From: Streptomyces sp. NBC_01210
Lineage (GTDB): Bacteria; Actinomycetota; Actinomycetes; Streptomycetales; Streptomycetaceae
Length of the DNA stretch: 64,000 nucleotides
Reading direction: 5' to 3'
Assembly: GCF_036010325.1 (NCBI RefSeq)
Contig: NZ_CP108549.1
Span: 3,410,001-3,474,000, forward strand
The translations under genes and the position numbers were made by a program. How positions within the stretch are numbered: the first letter of the stretch is position 1; every line of letters begins with the position of its first letter. This document shows positions 16,378 to 25,995 of this stretch, piece after piece. The notes beneath the pieces are model-generated. The model ran no database searches. It saw only the letters and a program-made list of their open reading frames with translations, and was not told where the DNA came from.

Positions 16378-17430
16378 GTGAGCATGAGCATGCGGGGGTC
16401 CAGTGGTCGTCCCCCGACAGAACACAGCACCACTCCGGAAACCGCCGTGCCCTCCCCGGGGGAGGAGGGCGCGGCCCCGCCGCGCGTGCAGGTGTCGTCG
16501 GCGGCCGAGGAGCGGCGCCGCGCCCGGCGCAGCCGCCGCTACCGGCTGGATGTGAAGTGGAGCCCGTACGCCTTTGTCATGCCGTTCTTCGTCTTCTTCA
16601 TGGCATTCGGGCTCTTCCCGCTGCTCTACACCGGCTGGGCCTCGCTGCACCGGGTGGAGCTGACGGCGCCCACCGACATGGAGTGGGTGGGTCTGCGGAA
16701 CTTCTCGCGACTGCTCGAGGACGAGTTCTTCTGGAACGCGCTGAAGAACACCGTCACCATCGGGCTGATCTCCACGGTGCCGCAGCTGCTGATGGCGCTG
16801 GGCATCGCGCATCTGCTCAACTACCGGCTGCGCGGCTCGATGTTCTTCCGGGTGGCCGCGCTGACTCCCTATGCCACCTCGGTGGCCGCGGCGACGCTCG
16901 TCTTCGTGCTCCTCTTCGGACGCGACTACGGGATGATCAACTGGGCGCTGGGGCTGGTCGGTTTCGACAACATCGACTGGCAGAACGGCGAATGGACCTC
17001 CCAGCTGGCGGTCTCCACCATCGTGATCTGGCGGTGGACGGGTTACAACGCGCTGATCTATCTCGCCGCGATGCAGGCCATCCCGAAGGATCTGTACGAG
17101 TCGGCCGCGCTGGACGGTGCCTCACGCCGGCAGCAGTTCATCCATGTCACGATCCCCTCGCTGCGGCCGACGATCCTGTTCACCTGTGTGGTCTCGACGA
17201 TCGGCGCGACCCAACTGTTCGGTGAGCCGCTGCTGTTCAACGGCGGCGCGGGCGCGACCGGTGGCGCCGACCACCAGTTCCAGACGCTCGGGCTCTATCT
17301 GTACGAGCAGGGCTGGGTCAATCTCCACCTCGGCCGGGCCTCGGCGATCGCCTGGGCGATGTTCCTGATCCTGCTGGTGATCGGCGCGGTGAACTGGCTG
17401 CTCGCCCGCCGTCTGAGCAAGAGCGCGTAG
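16378..17430 (+). CDS. cebF: CebF, sugar ABC permease
   Basis: A 350-aa inner-membrane component with about six helices after a 50-residue disordered N-terminus (FVMPFFVFFMAFGLFPLLYT, TIGLISTVPQLLMALGIAHL and others). It carries the MalF-type EAA loop YESAALDGASRRQQFIHVTI. The start GTG 16378 lies 4 bp after cebE, so translation is coupled; ATG 16384 or 16390 are alternatives. Partner of CebG. Confidence 0.92.
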   Translation: MSMSMRGSSGRPPTEHSTTPETAVPSPGEEGAAPPRVQVSSAAEERRRARRSRRYRLDVKWSPYAFVMPFFVFFMAFGLFPLLYTGWASLHRVELTAPTDMEWVGLRNFSRLLEDEFFWNALKNTVTIGLISTVPQLLMALGIAHLLNYRLRGSMFFRVAALTPYATSVAAATLVFVLLFGRDYGMINWALGLVGFDNIDWQNGEWTSQLAVSTIVIWRWTGYNALIYLAAMQAIPKDLYESAALDGASRRQQFIHVTIPSLRPTILFTCVVSTIGATQLFGEPLLFNGGAGATGGADHQFQTLGLYLYEQGWVNLHLGRASAIAWAMFLILLVIGAVNWLLARRLSKSA

Positions 17431-17440
17431 GGGGGACGAC

Positions 17441-18286
17441 ATGTTCAGCGCCAAACGTGCCGGACGCCAGTTCCACGGTGGCCGGATCACCTATGCCGTA
17501 CTGATCGTGTTCACTGCCGGCTCTCTCTTTCCGCTGGTGTGGACCGCGATCGCGGCCTCCCGCAACAGCTCCCGGCTCGCGCAGACTCCCCCGCCCTTCT
17601 GGTTCGGCGGCAATCTCTTCAAGAATCTCGAGATCGCCTGGACCGACGCCAATATGGGCGCCGCCCTGCTCAACACGACGATCGTCGCCGGGTCGATCGC
17701 GACCGGGACCGTGGTCTTCTCGACGCTCGCCGGCTTCGCCTTCGCCAAACTCCGCTTCCGCTTCAAGAACCTGCTGCTCGTGCTGGTGATCGGCACGATG
17801 ATGGTGCCGCCGCAGCTCAGCGTCGTACCGCTGTACATGCTGATCGCCGAGCTGTCCTGGACCGATCAGCTGCAGTCCGTCATCCTGCCCACCCTGGTCA
17901 GCGCCTTCGGAGTGTTCTTCATGCGGCAGTACCTGATCGAGGCGCTGCCCACCGAGCTGATCGAGGCGGCCCGGGTGGACGGCGCGAACAGCTGGCGCGT
18001 GGTGTGGCATGTCGTCTTCCCCGCGGCCCGGCCAGCGATGGCGGTGCTGGGCATGCTGACGTTCGTGATGGCGTGGAACGACTTCTTCTGGCCGATCATC
18101 GCGCTGACCCAGAACGGCAGCCCCACGGTGCAGGTGGCGCTGACCGGGCTCGGCCGCGGCTATATCCCCGACCAGTCGGTGATCATGGCCGGCGCACTGC
18201 TGGGCACGCTGCCGCTGCTGATCGCGTTCGTCGTCTTCGGCAAGCACATCGTCGGCGGCATCATGCAGGGCGCGGTCAAGGGCTGA
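17441..18286 (+). CDS. cebG: CebG, sugar ABC permease
   Basis: A 281-aa MalG-type permease with about six helices ([39 protein letters not shown]). Its EAA loop is [28 protein letters not shown] precedes ATG 17441. It lies 10 bp after cebF in the same operon and contacts the shared ATPase through the EAA loop. Confidence 0.93.
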   Translation: MFSAKRAGRQFHGGRITYAVLIVFTAGSLFPLVWTAIAASRNSSRLAQTPPPFWFGGNLFKNLEIAWTDANMGAALLNTTIVAGSIATGTVVFSTLAGFAFAKLRFRFKNLLLVLVIGTMMVPPQLSVVPLYMLIAELSWTDQLQSVILPTLVSAFGVFFMRQYLIEALPTELIEAARVDGANSWRVVWHVVFPAARPAMAVLGMLTFVMAWNDFFWPIIALTQNGSPTVQVALTGLGRGYIPDQSVIMAGALLGTLPLLIAFVVFGKHIVGGIMQGAVKG

Positions 18287-18332
18287 TACCCCCTCACACT
18301 CCCCTATCCACATACATGTTGGGAGCACACAC

Positions 18333-19778
18333 ATGTCCGTCATGCCTGTGACCTTTCCTCCCGCCTTCCTGTGGGGCACCGCCACTGCCGCCTACCAGAT
18401 CGAGGGCGCGGTACGCGAGGGCGGCCGCACCCCGTCGATCTGGGACACCTTCAGCCATACGCCGGGCAAGGTGGAGGGCGGTGACACCGGGGACACGGCC
18501 GTCGACCACTTCCACCGCCGGGCCGAGGACGTCGAGCTGATGGCCGGCCTCGGCGTCAACGCGTACCGCTTCTCGGTCTCCTGGCCGCGTGTACAGCCCA
18601 CCGGCCGCGGCCCTGCCGTCCAGCGCGGCCTCGACTTCTACCGCGGCCTCGTCGATGATCTGCTCGACCACGGCATCCGTCCCGTGCTCACCCTCTACCA
18701 CTGGGATCTGCCCCAGGAGCTGGAGGCGGCGGGCGGCTGGCCGGAGCGGGACACCGCGCACCGCTTCGCCGACTACGCCCGTATCGTCGCAGAAGCGCTC
18801 GGCGACCGCGTCGATATGTGGACCACCCTCAACGAGCCCTGGTGCAGCGCCTTCCTCGGATACGGCTCCGGGGTCCACGCACCCGGCCGCACCGACCCGG
18901 TCGCCGCCCTGCGTGCCGCCCACCATCTCAACCTCGGCCACGGTCTGGCGGCCCAGGCGCTGCGCTCCGTGCTCCCCGCCCGCGCGAAGCTCTCCATCAG
19001 CCTCAACCCGAGCGTCGTCAGGGCGAGGAGCCAGAGCCCCGGTGACCTGGACGCCCGGCGCCGTATCGACGCGCTCGCGAACCGGATCTTCGCGGGCCCG
19101 CTCCTCAAGGGCGCGTATCCGCAGGATCTGTTCGCGGACACGGCGGCTCTGACCGACTGGTCCTTCGTCCACGGCGACGATCCGGCCGTCATCAAGCACC
19201 CCCTGGACTCGCTCGGACTGAACTACTACGCACCTGCAGTTGTATCGGACGCCACTGACAGTCACGCCGAGCGCAGCGACGGCCACGCCGCCGCCGAGCA
19301 CTCGCCGTGGCCCGGCGCGGACGCGGTCTCCTTCCACCAGCCGCCAGGCGAACGCACCGAGATGGGCTGGTCGGTCGACCCGACCGGGCTGTACGACCTG
19401 CTGCTCCACTACACCCGCGAGGCGCCGGGACTACCGCTGGTGATCACCGAGAACGGTGCCGCGTACGTCGACAAACCGGCCGCCGACGGCACGGTCCACG
19501 ACCCCGACCGCATCCGCTATCTGCACGGCCATCTCTCGGCGGTCCACCGGGCGATCGCCGACGGCGCGGACGTACGCGGCTACTTCCTCTGGTCGCTGAT
19601 GGACAACTTCGAGTGGTCCTACGGCTACGGCAAACGCTTCGGCGCGGTCCACGTCGACTACGAGACCCAGACCCGTACGCCCAAGTCCAGCGCCCACTGG
19701 TACGCCGCGCTGGCGCGGACCGGAGTGCTGCCGGAGCTGCCGAAGCTACCCGAGCTGCCCGAGCTGCCCAAGGCCTGA
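18333..19778 (+). CDS. bglC: GH1 beta-glucosidase, cello-oligosaccharide cleaving
   Basis: A 481-aa intracellular retaining glycosidase with no signal peptide. Family motifs: [15 protein letters not shown] near residue 12, TLYHWDLPQ at 120-128, acid/base Glu168 in TLNEPW, nucleophile Glu373 in ITENG, and [13 protein letters not shown] near 430. It hydrolyses imported cellobiose to glucose, completing the cebEFG pathway. ATG 18333 has GGGAG upstream, which also forms a CebR half-site. The C-terminus ends in a Leu-Pro-Glu-Leu tandem ([14 protein letters not shown]) that overlaps the end of the convergent protease gene by 33 bp. Confidence 0.94.
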   Translation: MSVMPVTFPPAFLWGTATAAYQIEGAVREGGRTPSIWDTFSHTPGKVEGGDTGDTAVDHFHRRAEDVELMAGLGVNAYRFSVSWPRVQPTGRGPAVQRGLDFYRGLVDDLLDHGIRPVLTLYHWDLPQELEAAGGWPERDTAHRFADYARIVAEALGDRVDMWTTLNEPWCSAFLGYGSGVHAPGRTDPVAALRAAHHLNLGHGLAAQALRSVLPARAKLSISLNPSVVRARSQSPGDLDARRRIDALANRIFAGPLLKGAYPQDLFADTAALTDWSFVHGDDPAVIKHPLDSLGLNYYAPAVVSDATDSHAERSDGHAAAEHSPWPGADAVSFHQPPGERTEMGWSVDPTGLYDLLLHYTREAPGLPLVITENGAAYVDKPAADGTVHDPDRIRYLHGHLSAVHRAIADGADVRGYFLWSLMDNFEWSYGYGKRFGAVHVDYETQTRTPKSSAHWYAALARTGVLPELPKLPELPELPKA

Positions 19779-20705
19779 CACATACGGCGGACGCTTGATG
19801 TCCGCGTCCTTCGTGCCCGCGACGGCGTCGTCGTAGAGGGCCTGCGCGTCGGCTGCGTAGAGCGGTGAGTAGGTGATCCAGTCGACGTTCTGGTCGTTGC
19901 CGCCGCCGTTGTAGCCGCCAGTGTTGCCGATGACCTTGCCGGTGCGGGTGCGGGAGTCGTAGTCCGTGATCCACGGGCCGCCGGAGACCCCTCCGTGAAA
20001 GCCGCCGCAGGCCATCTGCATCTGCCGGAAGCCGGGCAGTCGGGAGGTGGTGACATCGCAACGGAGCGCCTGGTGCCTTCTGTTGACGTCTTCGTCGCCG
20101 GGATAGCCGATCACGGTGGGGCTGTGGCGGTACCCCGACGCCCGGGTGAAGGTGAGTGAACCGGTGACGTTCTCGGCCTTGCCCCTGCCGTTGGGCGCGA
20201 GCCGCGCGAAGGCGAAGTCCAGATCGGAGACGGGCTCCGTCGTGTTCTGCCGGTACCTCGGGTCGACGAAGATCCTCTTCACCTCGAAGACGCCGCTCGG
20301 CTGGTCGGCGGCGGAGGATCCGTGGCGGTACTGCGGTACGAAGATGGGGTGCGTGGCGCTCTTGAGGCCGAAGGCGCAGTGGGCGGCGGTGAGGACCAGG
20401 TCCTTCCCGCGGCTGTGGACGACGCTGCCCGTGCAGGATGTCTCCCTGCCGCCGAACGGCTTGCCGTCGTAGAAGAACGTGCCCACCATCGGCAGGCCGC
20501 CGAAGTACGTCCCGTTCTTGGTGCCGACAGGTGTGTCCGCCCGCCTCGGCCCGTACTGGTCCGCGTCAACAGATGCGGCGTCCGCCATGCGCTCGGCCGT
20601 CCAGAACCGCTCGTCCTCGCTGAGGGTCGCTGCCGTGGCAGGACCGGGGCGGAGCACTCCCGCGAAGACGATCAGCGTGAGTGCAAGCAGCCAACGTGAG
20701 CGCAA
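19746..20705 (-). CDS. secreted trypsin-like serine protease
   Basis: A 319-aa exported S1-family-like peptidase. Signal peptide [22 protein letters not shown]. Catalytic triad signatures: [10 protein letters not shown] (His), DLDFAFARL (Asp), [16 protein letters not shown] (Ser, in GVSGGPW). Start is TTG 20705, required to keep the signal peptide; no better start exists. In AdpA-type strains such proteases are often developmentally controlled, but no site is seen here. It converges with bglC and overlaps it at the 3' ends. Confidence 0.86.
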   Translation of the reverse strand: MRSRWLLALTLIVFAGVLRPGPATAATLSEDERFWTAERMADAASVDADQYGPRRADTPVGTKNGTYFGGLPMVGTFFYDGKPFGGRETSCTGSVVHSRGKDLVLTAAHCAFGLKSATHPIFVPQYRHGSSAADQPSGVFEVKRIFVDPRYRQNTTEPVSDLDFAFARLAPNGRGKAENVTGSLTFTRASGYRHSPTVIGYPGDEDVNRRHQALRCDVTTSRLPGFRQMQMACGGFHGGVSGGPWITDYDSRTRTGKVIGNTGGYNGGGNDQNVDWITYSPLYAADAQALYDDAVAGTKDADIKRPPYVSGLGQLGQLG

Positions 20706-20804
20706 GACACTGTATCTCTGGTAGAGGATCTCGGCCGTGACAAAGCGACACTTGCATACAAAAGGGATCCGGCGACGCTCCAGGACACGTCAAGGCCGGC
20801 GACC

Positions 20805-21249
20805 TCAGTCGTCGCTGAGCACTCTCCACGTACCCCGGCGGGCGTGACGCAGCAGCACCGGGTCGTCGCCCACGACCACCGGGTTGCCGACCTCGGTCAG
20901 CAGGGCGAGGTCGGCCGCCTCGTCCGCGTACGCCGAGCAGTCCGCCGGGTGGAAGCCGTACTCCCGCATCAGCGTGCGTGCGGCGTACCCCTTCCCGTGG
21001 CCCCGCGTGCAGGTCAGCATCTCGTCCGCGCCCAGGCGCGCGGCCAGCGGCGCCACCACGGGCAGCGGAGAGCTGGAGACCAGCACCATCAGATCGCCCG
21101 CCACCGCGTGGCAGATACGCGGTGAGGCCGGGCTCGTTCCACAGTGCCCGCCGCACCAGCGTGCCGCCCACGTCGAAGAACGCGGCCTTACGCGGGACTT
21201 GGCGGGTTCTGGCGGCGATAGGAGTGATCGGGACAACCGTCTCGTTCAT
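20805..21249 (-). pseudogene. HAD-superfamily phosphatase, deleted and frameshifted
   Basis: The N-terminal part, ATG 21249, reads PRKAAFFDVGGTLV, a HAD motif I with the second Asp replaced by Gly (DVGGT). After about 30 residues homology moves to another frame: DLMVLVSSSPLPVVAPLA (motif II), LGADEMLTC, GKGYAARTLMREYG (motif III Lys) and SAYADEAADLALL (motif IV). A normal member has about 90 residues between motifs I and II (cap domain). The cap is missing and the frame is broken, so this is a decayed gene. Confidence 0.75.
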
Positions 21250-21408
21250 GCCCATCAATACGAGGTGCCGCCACACATCACTCAAAAGTCGTGGGGGTTT
21301 TCCCCACCCCGGAGTGACCGGACAGCGGGATGTCCCCGACAGGTCGGACGGTCGATCGTGGTGGTACGTGATCGACGACGTAGGACGACGTAAGGGGAAG
21401 GCACCATC

Positions 21409-22815
21409 ATGCAGCTCAGGAGTGGTTCGGGCACCATCTGCAGGACGATCGCGGCGGCGGCGCTGCTGGCCGTGACCGCGAGCGTGGCCCTGCCGCTCGC
21501 CCCCGCCGGCGCGCAGCCGCCGCAGCCGCCCGCCGGTGTGTGGCAGGTCGACGGCTACGGCGAGGTGTTCTCGCTGGACGGGAGCCGGCTGCAGGAGTAC
21601 CAGGTCACCGGCGTCAGCTGTATCAAGGGCGTTTCGGCCGGGCGCGCGGGCGGGCAGGCGGGAACCGCCCGGTACGCCAACGCAGGCGGCGATGCCTTCA
21701 GCGTACGGTCCACGGGCCGTCCCGACCGGGCCGCGATGCATATCGACGGCTCACCCGGCGACCGCGGTCTGCGGCGCATCGCCGCCCTGCCCGCCGACTG
21801 CCTCAAGGGGAAGCCCGGCGGACCGGTCGCCGCCTTCGACGTCTTCTGGCAGACCTTCGAGGAGAACTACCCCTTCTTCGCCGCCAAGGGCATCGACTGG
21901 CAGGCGGTCCGGGACCGCTACCGCCCCCGAATCGGCCCGCGCACCACCGACGCCGAACTCTTCGCGGTCTTCCGGGAGATGGTCTCACCGCTGCATGACG
22001 CGCATGTCGCCGTGTTCGCAGGCGAGACCGGCCGCTTCGGCATGACCCGGCCCGGCACCGTGATGCCCGGTGAGGAGCTGGACACCAAGGTCACCTCGCA
22101 CATCGAGAAGCGCGATCTCAAGGGCACCGAGCTCAGGAAGTTCGCGCGCGGCCGGATCGGATACGCCGAACTCCCCGGCGGCCAGGGCTACTTGCGTATC
22201 TCCGGATTCGGCGGCTACGCCGAGGCGAACGACTTCGCCGCCAACAGCGCCGTACTGGATGAGGCTCTGGACACGATCTTCACCCGCGCGAGCACCGCCC
22301 GGCTGCGCGGCCTGATCATCGATCTGCGGATCAACGGCGGCGGCTCCGACTCGCTCGGGCTCCAGCTCGCCGGGCGCTTCACCGGCCGCCCGTACTTCGC
22401 CTACGCCAAGCGGGCCCGTAACGACCCTGCCGACGCAAGCCGGTTCACCCGCCCGCAGCCGCAGTACGTACGGCCCGCGGCCGCGCCCCGGTACACCGGC
22501 CCGATCGCGGTGCTGACCGGAGGCTCGACCGTCAGTGCCGGAGAGACCTTCACACAGGCGCTGATGGAGCGGCCCGGCCGGACCGTGCGGATCGGCGAGA
22601 ACACGCAGGGCGTGTTCTCCGACGCGATGGAGCGCGAGCTGCCCGGAGGCTGGCAGATCCGGCTGCCGAACGAGGAGTTCCTGACCCGCTCGGGCGGTAC
22701 GTTCGACGGCCCGGGAATCCCGCCGCAGCTGCGCGAACCGGTCTTCACCGACGAGGAGTTCGCCAAGGGCCTCGACTCGGCCTTCGACCGGGCCGTCGCC
22801 GTCCTCGGCCACTGA
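21409..22815 (+). CDS. secreted S41 (tail-specific/C-terminal processing) peptidase
   Basis: A 468-aa exported protein with a long signal peptide (CRTIAAAALLAVTASVALPL, cleavage near APAGAQP). A beta-rich N-terminal part is followed by an S41 catalytic domain: GYLRISGFGG, RGLIIDLRINGGGSDSLG, and the nucleophile Ser in TGGSTVSAGETFTQAL. The ribosome binding site AAGGGGAAGG precedes ATG 21409. A PDZ domain is not obvious, so it belongs to the short, PDZ-poor branch. Substrate unknown. Confidence 0.85.
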   Translation: MQLRSGSGTICRTIAAAALLAVTASVALPLAPAGAQPPQPPAGVWQVDGYGEVFSLDGSRLQEYQVTGVSCIKGVSAGRAGGQAGTARYANAGGDAFSVRSTGRPDRAAMHIDGSPGDRGLRRIAALPADCLKGKPGGPVAAFDVFWQTFEENYPFFAAKGIDWQAVRDRYRPRIGPRTTDAELFAVFREMVSPLHDAHVAVFAGETGRFGMTRPGTVMPGEELDTKVTSHIEKRDLKGTELRKFARGRIGYAELPGGQGYLRISGFGGYAEANDFAANSAVLDEALDTIFTRASTARLRGLIIDLRINGGGSDSLGLQLAGRFTGRPYFAYAKRARNDPADASRFTRPQPQYVRPAAAPRYTGPIAVLTGGSTVSAGETFTQALMERPGRTVRIGENTQGVFSDAMERELPGGWQIRLPNEEFLTRSGGTFDGPGIPPQLREPVFTDEEFAKGLDSAFDRAVAVLGH

Positions 22816-22901
22816 AGGACGACGCAGGGGCGCGCGCCCCGGCCGGATGGGGGGGAGGTCCGGCCGGGACGCGCGGGTGGGGGGCGGGTGGCTCGTGGTG
22901 A

Positions 22902-24389
22902 CTACTTGAAGGCGGCGAACGCCTTCGTGAAGGCCAGCGGCTCCTGGACGATCGAGCTGCACGTCGCGTCCGCGGTGTTCTTCGCGCCGCCCGGGCACGC
23001 CTTGTCGCGGGCCGCGGACCACATCGCCAGCCAACCGAGGCCCTTCGACTTCGCGAAGTCGACCAGCTGACTCGCGTCGTCGACCTTGAAGATCTCGGTC
23101 GCGACGTCATTGACGCCGATCATCGGCGTGACGGCGACGGCCTTCCACGCGGCGGCGTCGGAGAGTCCGAGCACGCCCTTGATCTGCGCCTGGGTCGCCG
23201 TCGCGGCCTGGATCGCGTAGTCGCCCATGTCACCGCTGTACGCCGGTCCGTAGTCCATCGCCATGATGTTGACCGCGTCGACCTTCACGCCGTTCTTCTT
23301 GGCGTCGGCGATCAGGTCCACGCCGGGCTGGGTCAGGCCCTCGGGCATGACCGGAAGGGTGAAGGAGACATCGAGCCCCGGGTGGGACTTCTGCAGCTGC
23401 GCGATCGCCTGCGAGCGGCGGGTGTTGGCGGCGGTGTCCGGCAGGGCCGCGCCCTCGATGTCGAAGTCGACCTTGGTGAGCTTGTACTCGTCGATGACCT
23501 TGCCGTACGCCTTTGCGAGCTCGTCGGCGGAGGAGCACTTGAGCCCCAGCTCGGAGCCCGCAGCGCCGCCGAAGGAGACCCGGACGTCGCCGCCCTTGGC
23601 GCGCAGCGCGCCTATCTGGGAGGCCACCTTGTCGCTGGCGAGGTCGGTGACGCCGCCCCAGAGCGGCGCGCAGCTGCCGCCGGAGGTGATGAAGGCGAGG
23701 TTGAACTCCTTGATCCCGGCCTTGGTCGCGGTGTCCACCAGGTCGTAGGCCGGGTAGAGCGAGGTGTCGACGTACGGCGCGAAGCCGGCGCCTGCCGCGG
23801 TGCCGCCGCCGGGGGTCCCGGTCGGTGTCGGGGTGGGGTTGGTGGGCGTGGGGGTGGGTGTGGGCTTCTGCGTGGGGGTGGCGGTCGCCGTCGGGGTGGG
23901 CGTGGGCTTCTCGGTGGGCCGGCCGCTCGGCTGCGGCGTCGCCCCGTCGTCGACCGAACACTTGATCTTGTTGATTGTGCAGGAGGTCGGGTCGGCGGCC
24001 GTCCCCGTACCGCTCGCGGAGGTCACGAAGCCGACGGTGACCGACTTGCCGGGCGCGATCTCCTTGTTCCAGCTCGCGGGCGTCACCGTGACGTGCTGCC
24101 CCTTGACGGTGTGCTCACCGTTCCACAGTGAACCGATCGTGGTTCCCGTGGGCAGATCGAATTCGAGCGTCCAGCCCGACTGCGCCTTGTCGGTGTCATT
24201 GGTGATGACGTACTGGCCGGTGTAACCACCGTTCCAGGAGCTGGTCTTGGTGTATGTGGCGCCTACCGCGGCGGCCTGGGCCGTGCCCGTGAGCGCGAAC
24301 GCCGCGCCACCGATCACCGCGGCGGCGACGACCGCGCCGACCGCCTTGGTCCTGACGCTCGCCCTGCGCCGGTGCGTAGTGCTGCCCAT
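22902..24389 (-). CDS. GH18 chitinase with N-terminal CBM2-type domain
   Basis: A 495-aa secreted enzyme. Signal peptide in the first 40 residues (AVVAAAVIGGAAFALTGTAQ). A CBM2-like module spans about residues 40-150 (SWNGGYTGQYVITNDTDKA, WTLEFDLPTGTT, WNKEIAPGKSVTVGFV), followed by a Pro-Thr linker (TPTPTATATPTQKPTPTPTP). The GH18 barrel carries VDFDIEGA, where the DxDxE Glu is catalytic, DVRVSFGGAAGSELG, and VNIMAMDYG. It cleaves chitin. The start ATG is at 24389. A DasR-like box (24523-24538) lies 135 bp upstream. Confidence 0.9.
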   Translation of the reverse strand: MGSTTHRRRASVRTKAVGAVVAAAVIGGAAFALTGTAQAAAVGATYTKTSSWNGGYTGQYVITNDTDKAQSGWTLEFDLPTGTTIGSLWNGEHTVKGQHVTVTPASWNKEIAPGKSVTVGFVTSASGTGTAADPTSCTINKIKCSVDDGATPQPSGRPTEKPTPTPTATATPTQKPTPTPTPTNPTPTPTGTPGGGTAAGAGFAPYVDTSLYPAYDLVDTATKAGIKEFNLAFITSGGSCAPLWGGVTDLASDKVASQIGALRAKGGDVRVSFGGAAGSELGLKCSSADELAKAYGKVIDEYKLTKVDFDIEGAALPDTAANTRRSQAIAQLQKSHPGLDVSFTLPVMPEGLTQPGVDLIADAKKNGVKVDAVNIMAMDYGPAYSGDMGDYAIQAATATQAQIKGVLGLSDAAAWKAVAVTPMIGVNDVATEIFKVDDASQLVDFAKSKGLGWLAMWSAARDKACPGGAKNTADATCSSIVQEPLAFTKAFAAFK

Positions 24390-24522
24390 TGCGTGCCTGC
24401 CTCTGCGTTACGGGGGTGGGGGGTGTGGCAGCACGCTAGCGGCCTGGAAACGGACAAATAGCCTGTTCAGGGCGGAGGTTGAGCTTCTTAGGACGGCCTT
24501 AAGGAAGGCATGGGAGCGGATT

Positions 24523-24538
24523 AATGGTCGAGACCACT
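24523..24538. promoter_or_regulatory. DasR-responsive element (dre) of the CBM2-GH18 gene
   Basis: AATGGTCGAGACCACT matches the DasR consensus ACTGGTCTAGACCACT at 14 of 16 positions by eye. It stands 135 bp before the chitinase ATG and about 57 bp past the end of the sensor kinase gene, so the chitinase is the likely target. Confidence 0.75.
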
Positions 24539-24594
24539 CGGTTCGTTCCCGGGGGCACAACGGGCTGCCGGACGGACCCCGTCACGCATCGCGG

Positions 24595-25995
24595 TCACCG
24601 CACCAGGCCCGCGCGCCTGCGGCGCTTGACCGTTCCGCGGTGGCCGCGCCTGCGCTCACCGCCCGCGCCCTCCCGGCCGTCGAGCCCGATCCAGATCCGT
24701 ATCTCCGTGCCGCCGAGCACCGAACGGCCGATCCGTACGTCCCCGCCCGTCGACTCCGCGACCCTGCGCACGATGTCCAGGCCGAGGCCCGTCGAGCCGT
24801 CCCGGCCACCGCTGTTGCCGCGGGCCATCGCCGCCTCGGGGTCAGTGATGCCGGGACCCGCGTCCGAGACCAGGACGATCACCGCGTCCTCGCCGTTGTG
24901 GACGTCGACCGAGAACGCCGTCCCCTCCGCGGTGTGGCGGAAGACATTGCCGAGCAGCGCGTCGAGCGCGGCGGCCAGTTCGGGCCGCGCGACCGGGATG
25001 CGTACGGGACGGTCGACACCCGCGACCCGTACCTTGCGGCCCTCGTCCTCCGCGAGCGCCGACCAGAAGTCCATCCGCTCCCGGACGACCGCCGACGCGT
25101 CGCAGCCGGCACCGGGACCGACTGCCGCGGTCTGCGGTTTGGCCTCCCGTGCCGTACGGATGATCGTGTCGACCTCGCGCTCGAGCTGGGCGACCGCGGC
25201 CCGGGTCTGGTCGGCGGCCGGGCCCTCGCCGAGCGAGGCCGCGTTGAGGCGCAGCACGGTGAGCGGCGTACGCAGCCGATGCGAGAGATCGGCTGCCAAC
25301 TCACGCTCATTGGCGAGGAGTTGGACCACCTGGTCGGCCATGGAGTTAAAGGCTACGGCGGCGGAGCGCAGCTCGGTCGGCCCCTCCTCCGGGACGCGCG
25401 CGCCGAGCCTGCCCTCCCCCAGATCGTGCGCGGCGCCCGCGAGCCGCTGGGCGGGCTGCACCATCCGGACGCCGAGCCGGTCGGCGACGGCGACGGAGCC
25501 GACGATGAGCGCGATGCCGACGCCGGCGAGCACCAGCCAGGCAGTGTCGACGCCGTTGGAGACCTCGCCCTCGGGCACGAAAACCTCGACGACGGCGATC
25601 TGACCGGTGCTGATGGCGGTCGGCTGGAGCAGCGCGGAGCCGTCGGTGACCTCAGTGATGGAGGCACGGCCGAGCCGCTGCGTGGCCTCCAGGTCTTTCT
25701 GTGCGGCCCGGCGGGTGCCGATGTTCACCGGCTGGCTGCCCGCCTCGCCGGAGGCCGGGATGTGCACGGCCATCCGCCCGGCCGCACCGGCCTGGGTGGA
25801 CATGACGGCCCGCTCCAGCGGATCGCGGTCGGCGGTGATGGAGAGGGTGGGGCCGATGGCGGCGGCCTGCCGCTCGGCGTTGGAGAGGGCCCTGTCCTTG
25901 GCCATCTCCTGGACGACGAGCCCCAGCGGCACGGCGAAGGCCACCACGACCATCGCCGTGACGGCCAGGGAGACCTTGACGAGTGCCCATCTCAT
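24595..25995 (-). CDS. sensor histidine kinase
   Basis: A 466-aa membrane kinase. TM1 is AVTAMVVVAFAVPLGLVV, the extracytoplasmic loop about residues 30-165, and TM2 AWLVLAGVGIALIVGSVAV with a HAMP linker. The H-box is ELAADLSHRLRTPLTVLRLN, N-box ALLGNVFRHTAEG, G1 VSDAGPGI and G2 STGLGLDIVRR. ATG 25995 overlaps the response regulator stop by 4 bp (ATGA), so they are one operon. The signal is unknown; the loop has an MAVHIPAS segment but no recognised sensor fold. Coding frame extends upstream in the regulator, but that is a shadow. Confidence 0.92.
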   Translation of the reverse strand: MRWALVKVSLAVTAMVVVAFAVPLGLVVQEMAKDRALSNAERQAAAIGPTLSITADRDPLERAVMSTQAGAAGRMAVHIPASGEAGSQPVNIGTRRAAQKDLEATQRLGRASITEVTDGSALLQPTAISTGQIAVVEVFVPEGEVSNGVDTAWLVLAGVGIALIVGSVAVADRLGVRMVQPAQRLAGAAHDLGEGRLGARVPEEGPTELRSAAVAFNSMADQVVQLLANERELAADLSHRLRTPLTVLRLNAASLGEGPAADQTRAAVAQLEREVDTIIRTAREAKPQTAAVGPGAGCDASAVVRERMDFWSALAEDEGRKVRVAGVDRPVRIPVARPELAAALDALLGNVFRHTAEGTAFSVDVHNGEDAVIVLVSDAGPGITDPEAAMARGNSGGRDGSTGLGLDIVRRVAESTGGDVRIGRSVLGGTEIRIWIGLDGREGAGGERRRGHRGTVKRRRRAGLVR

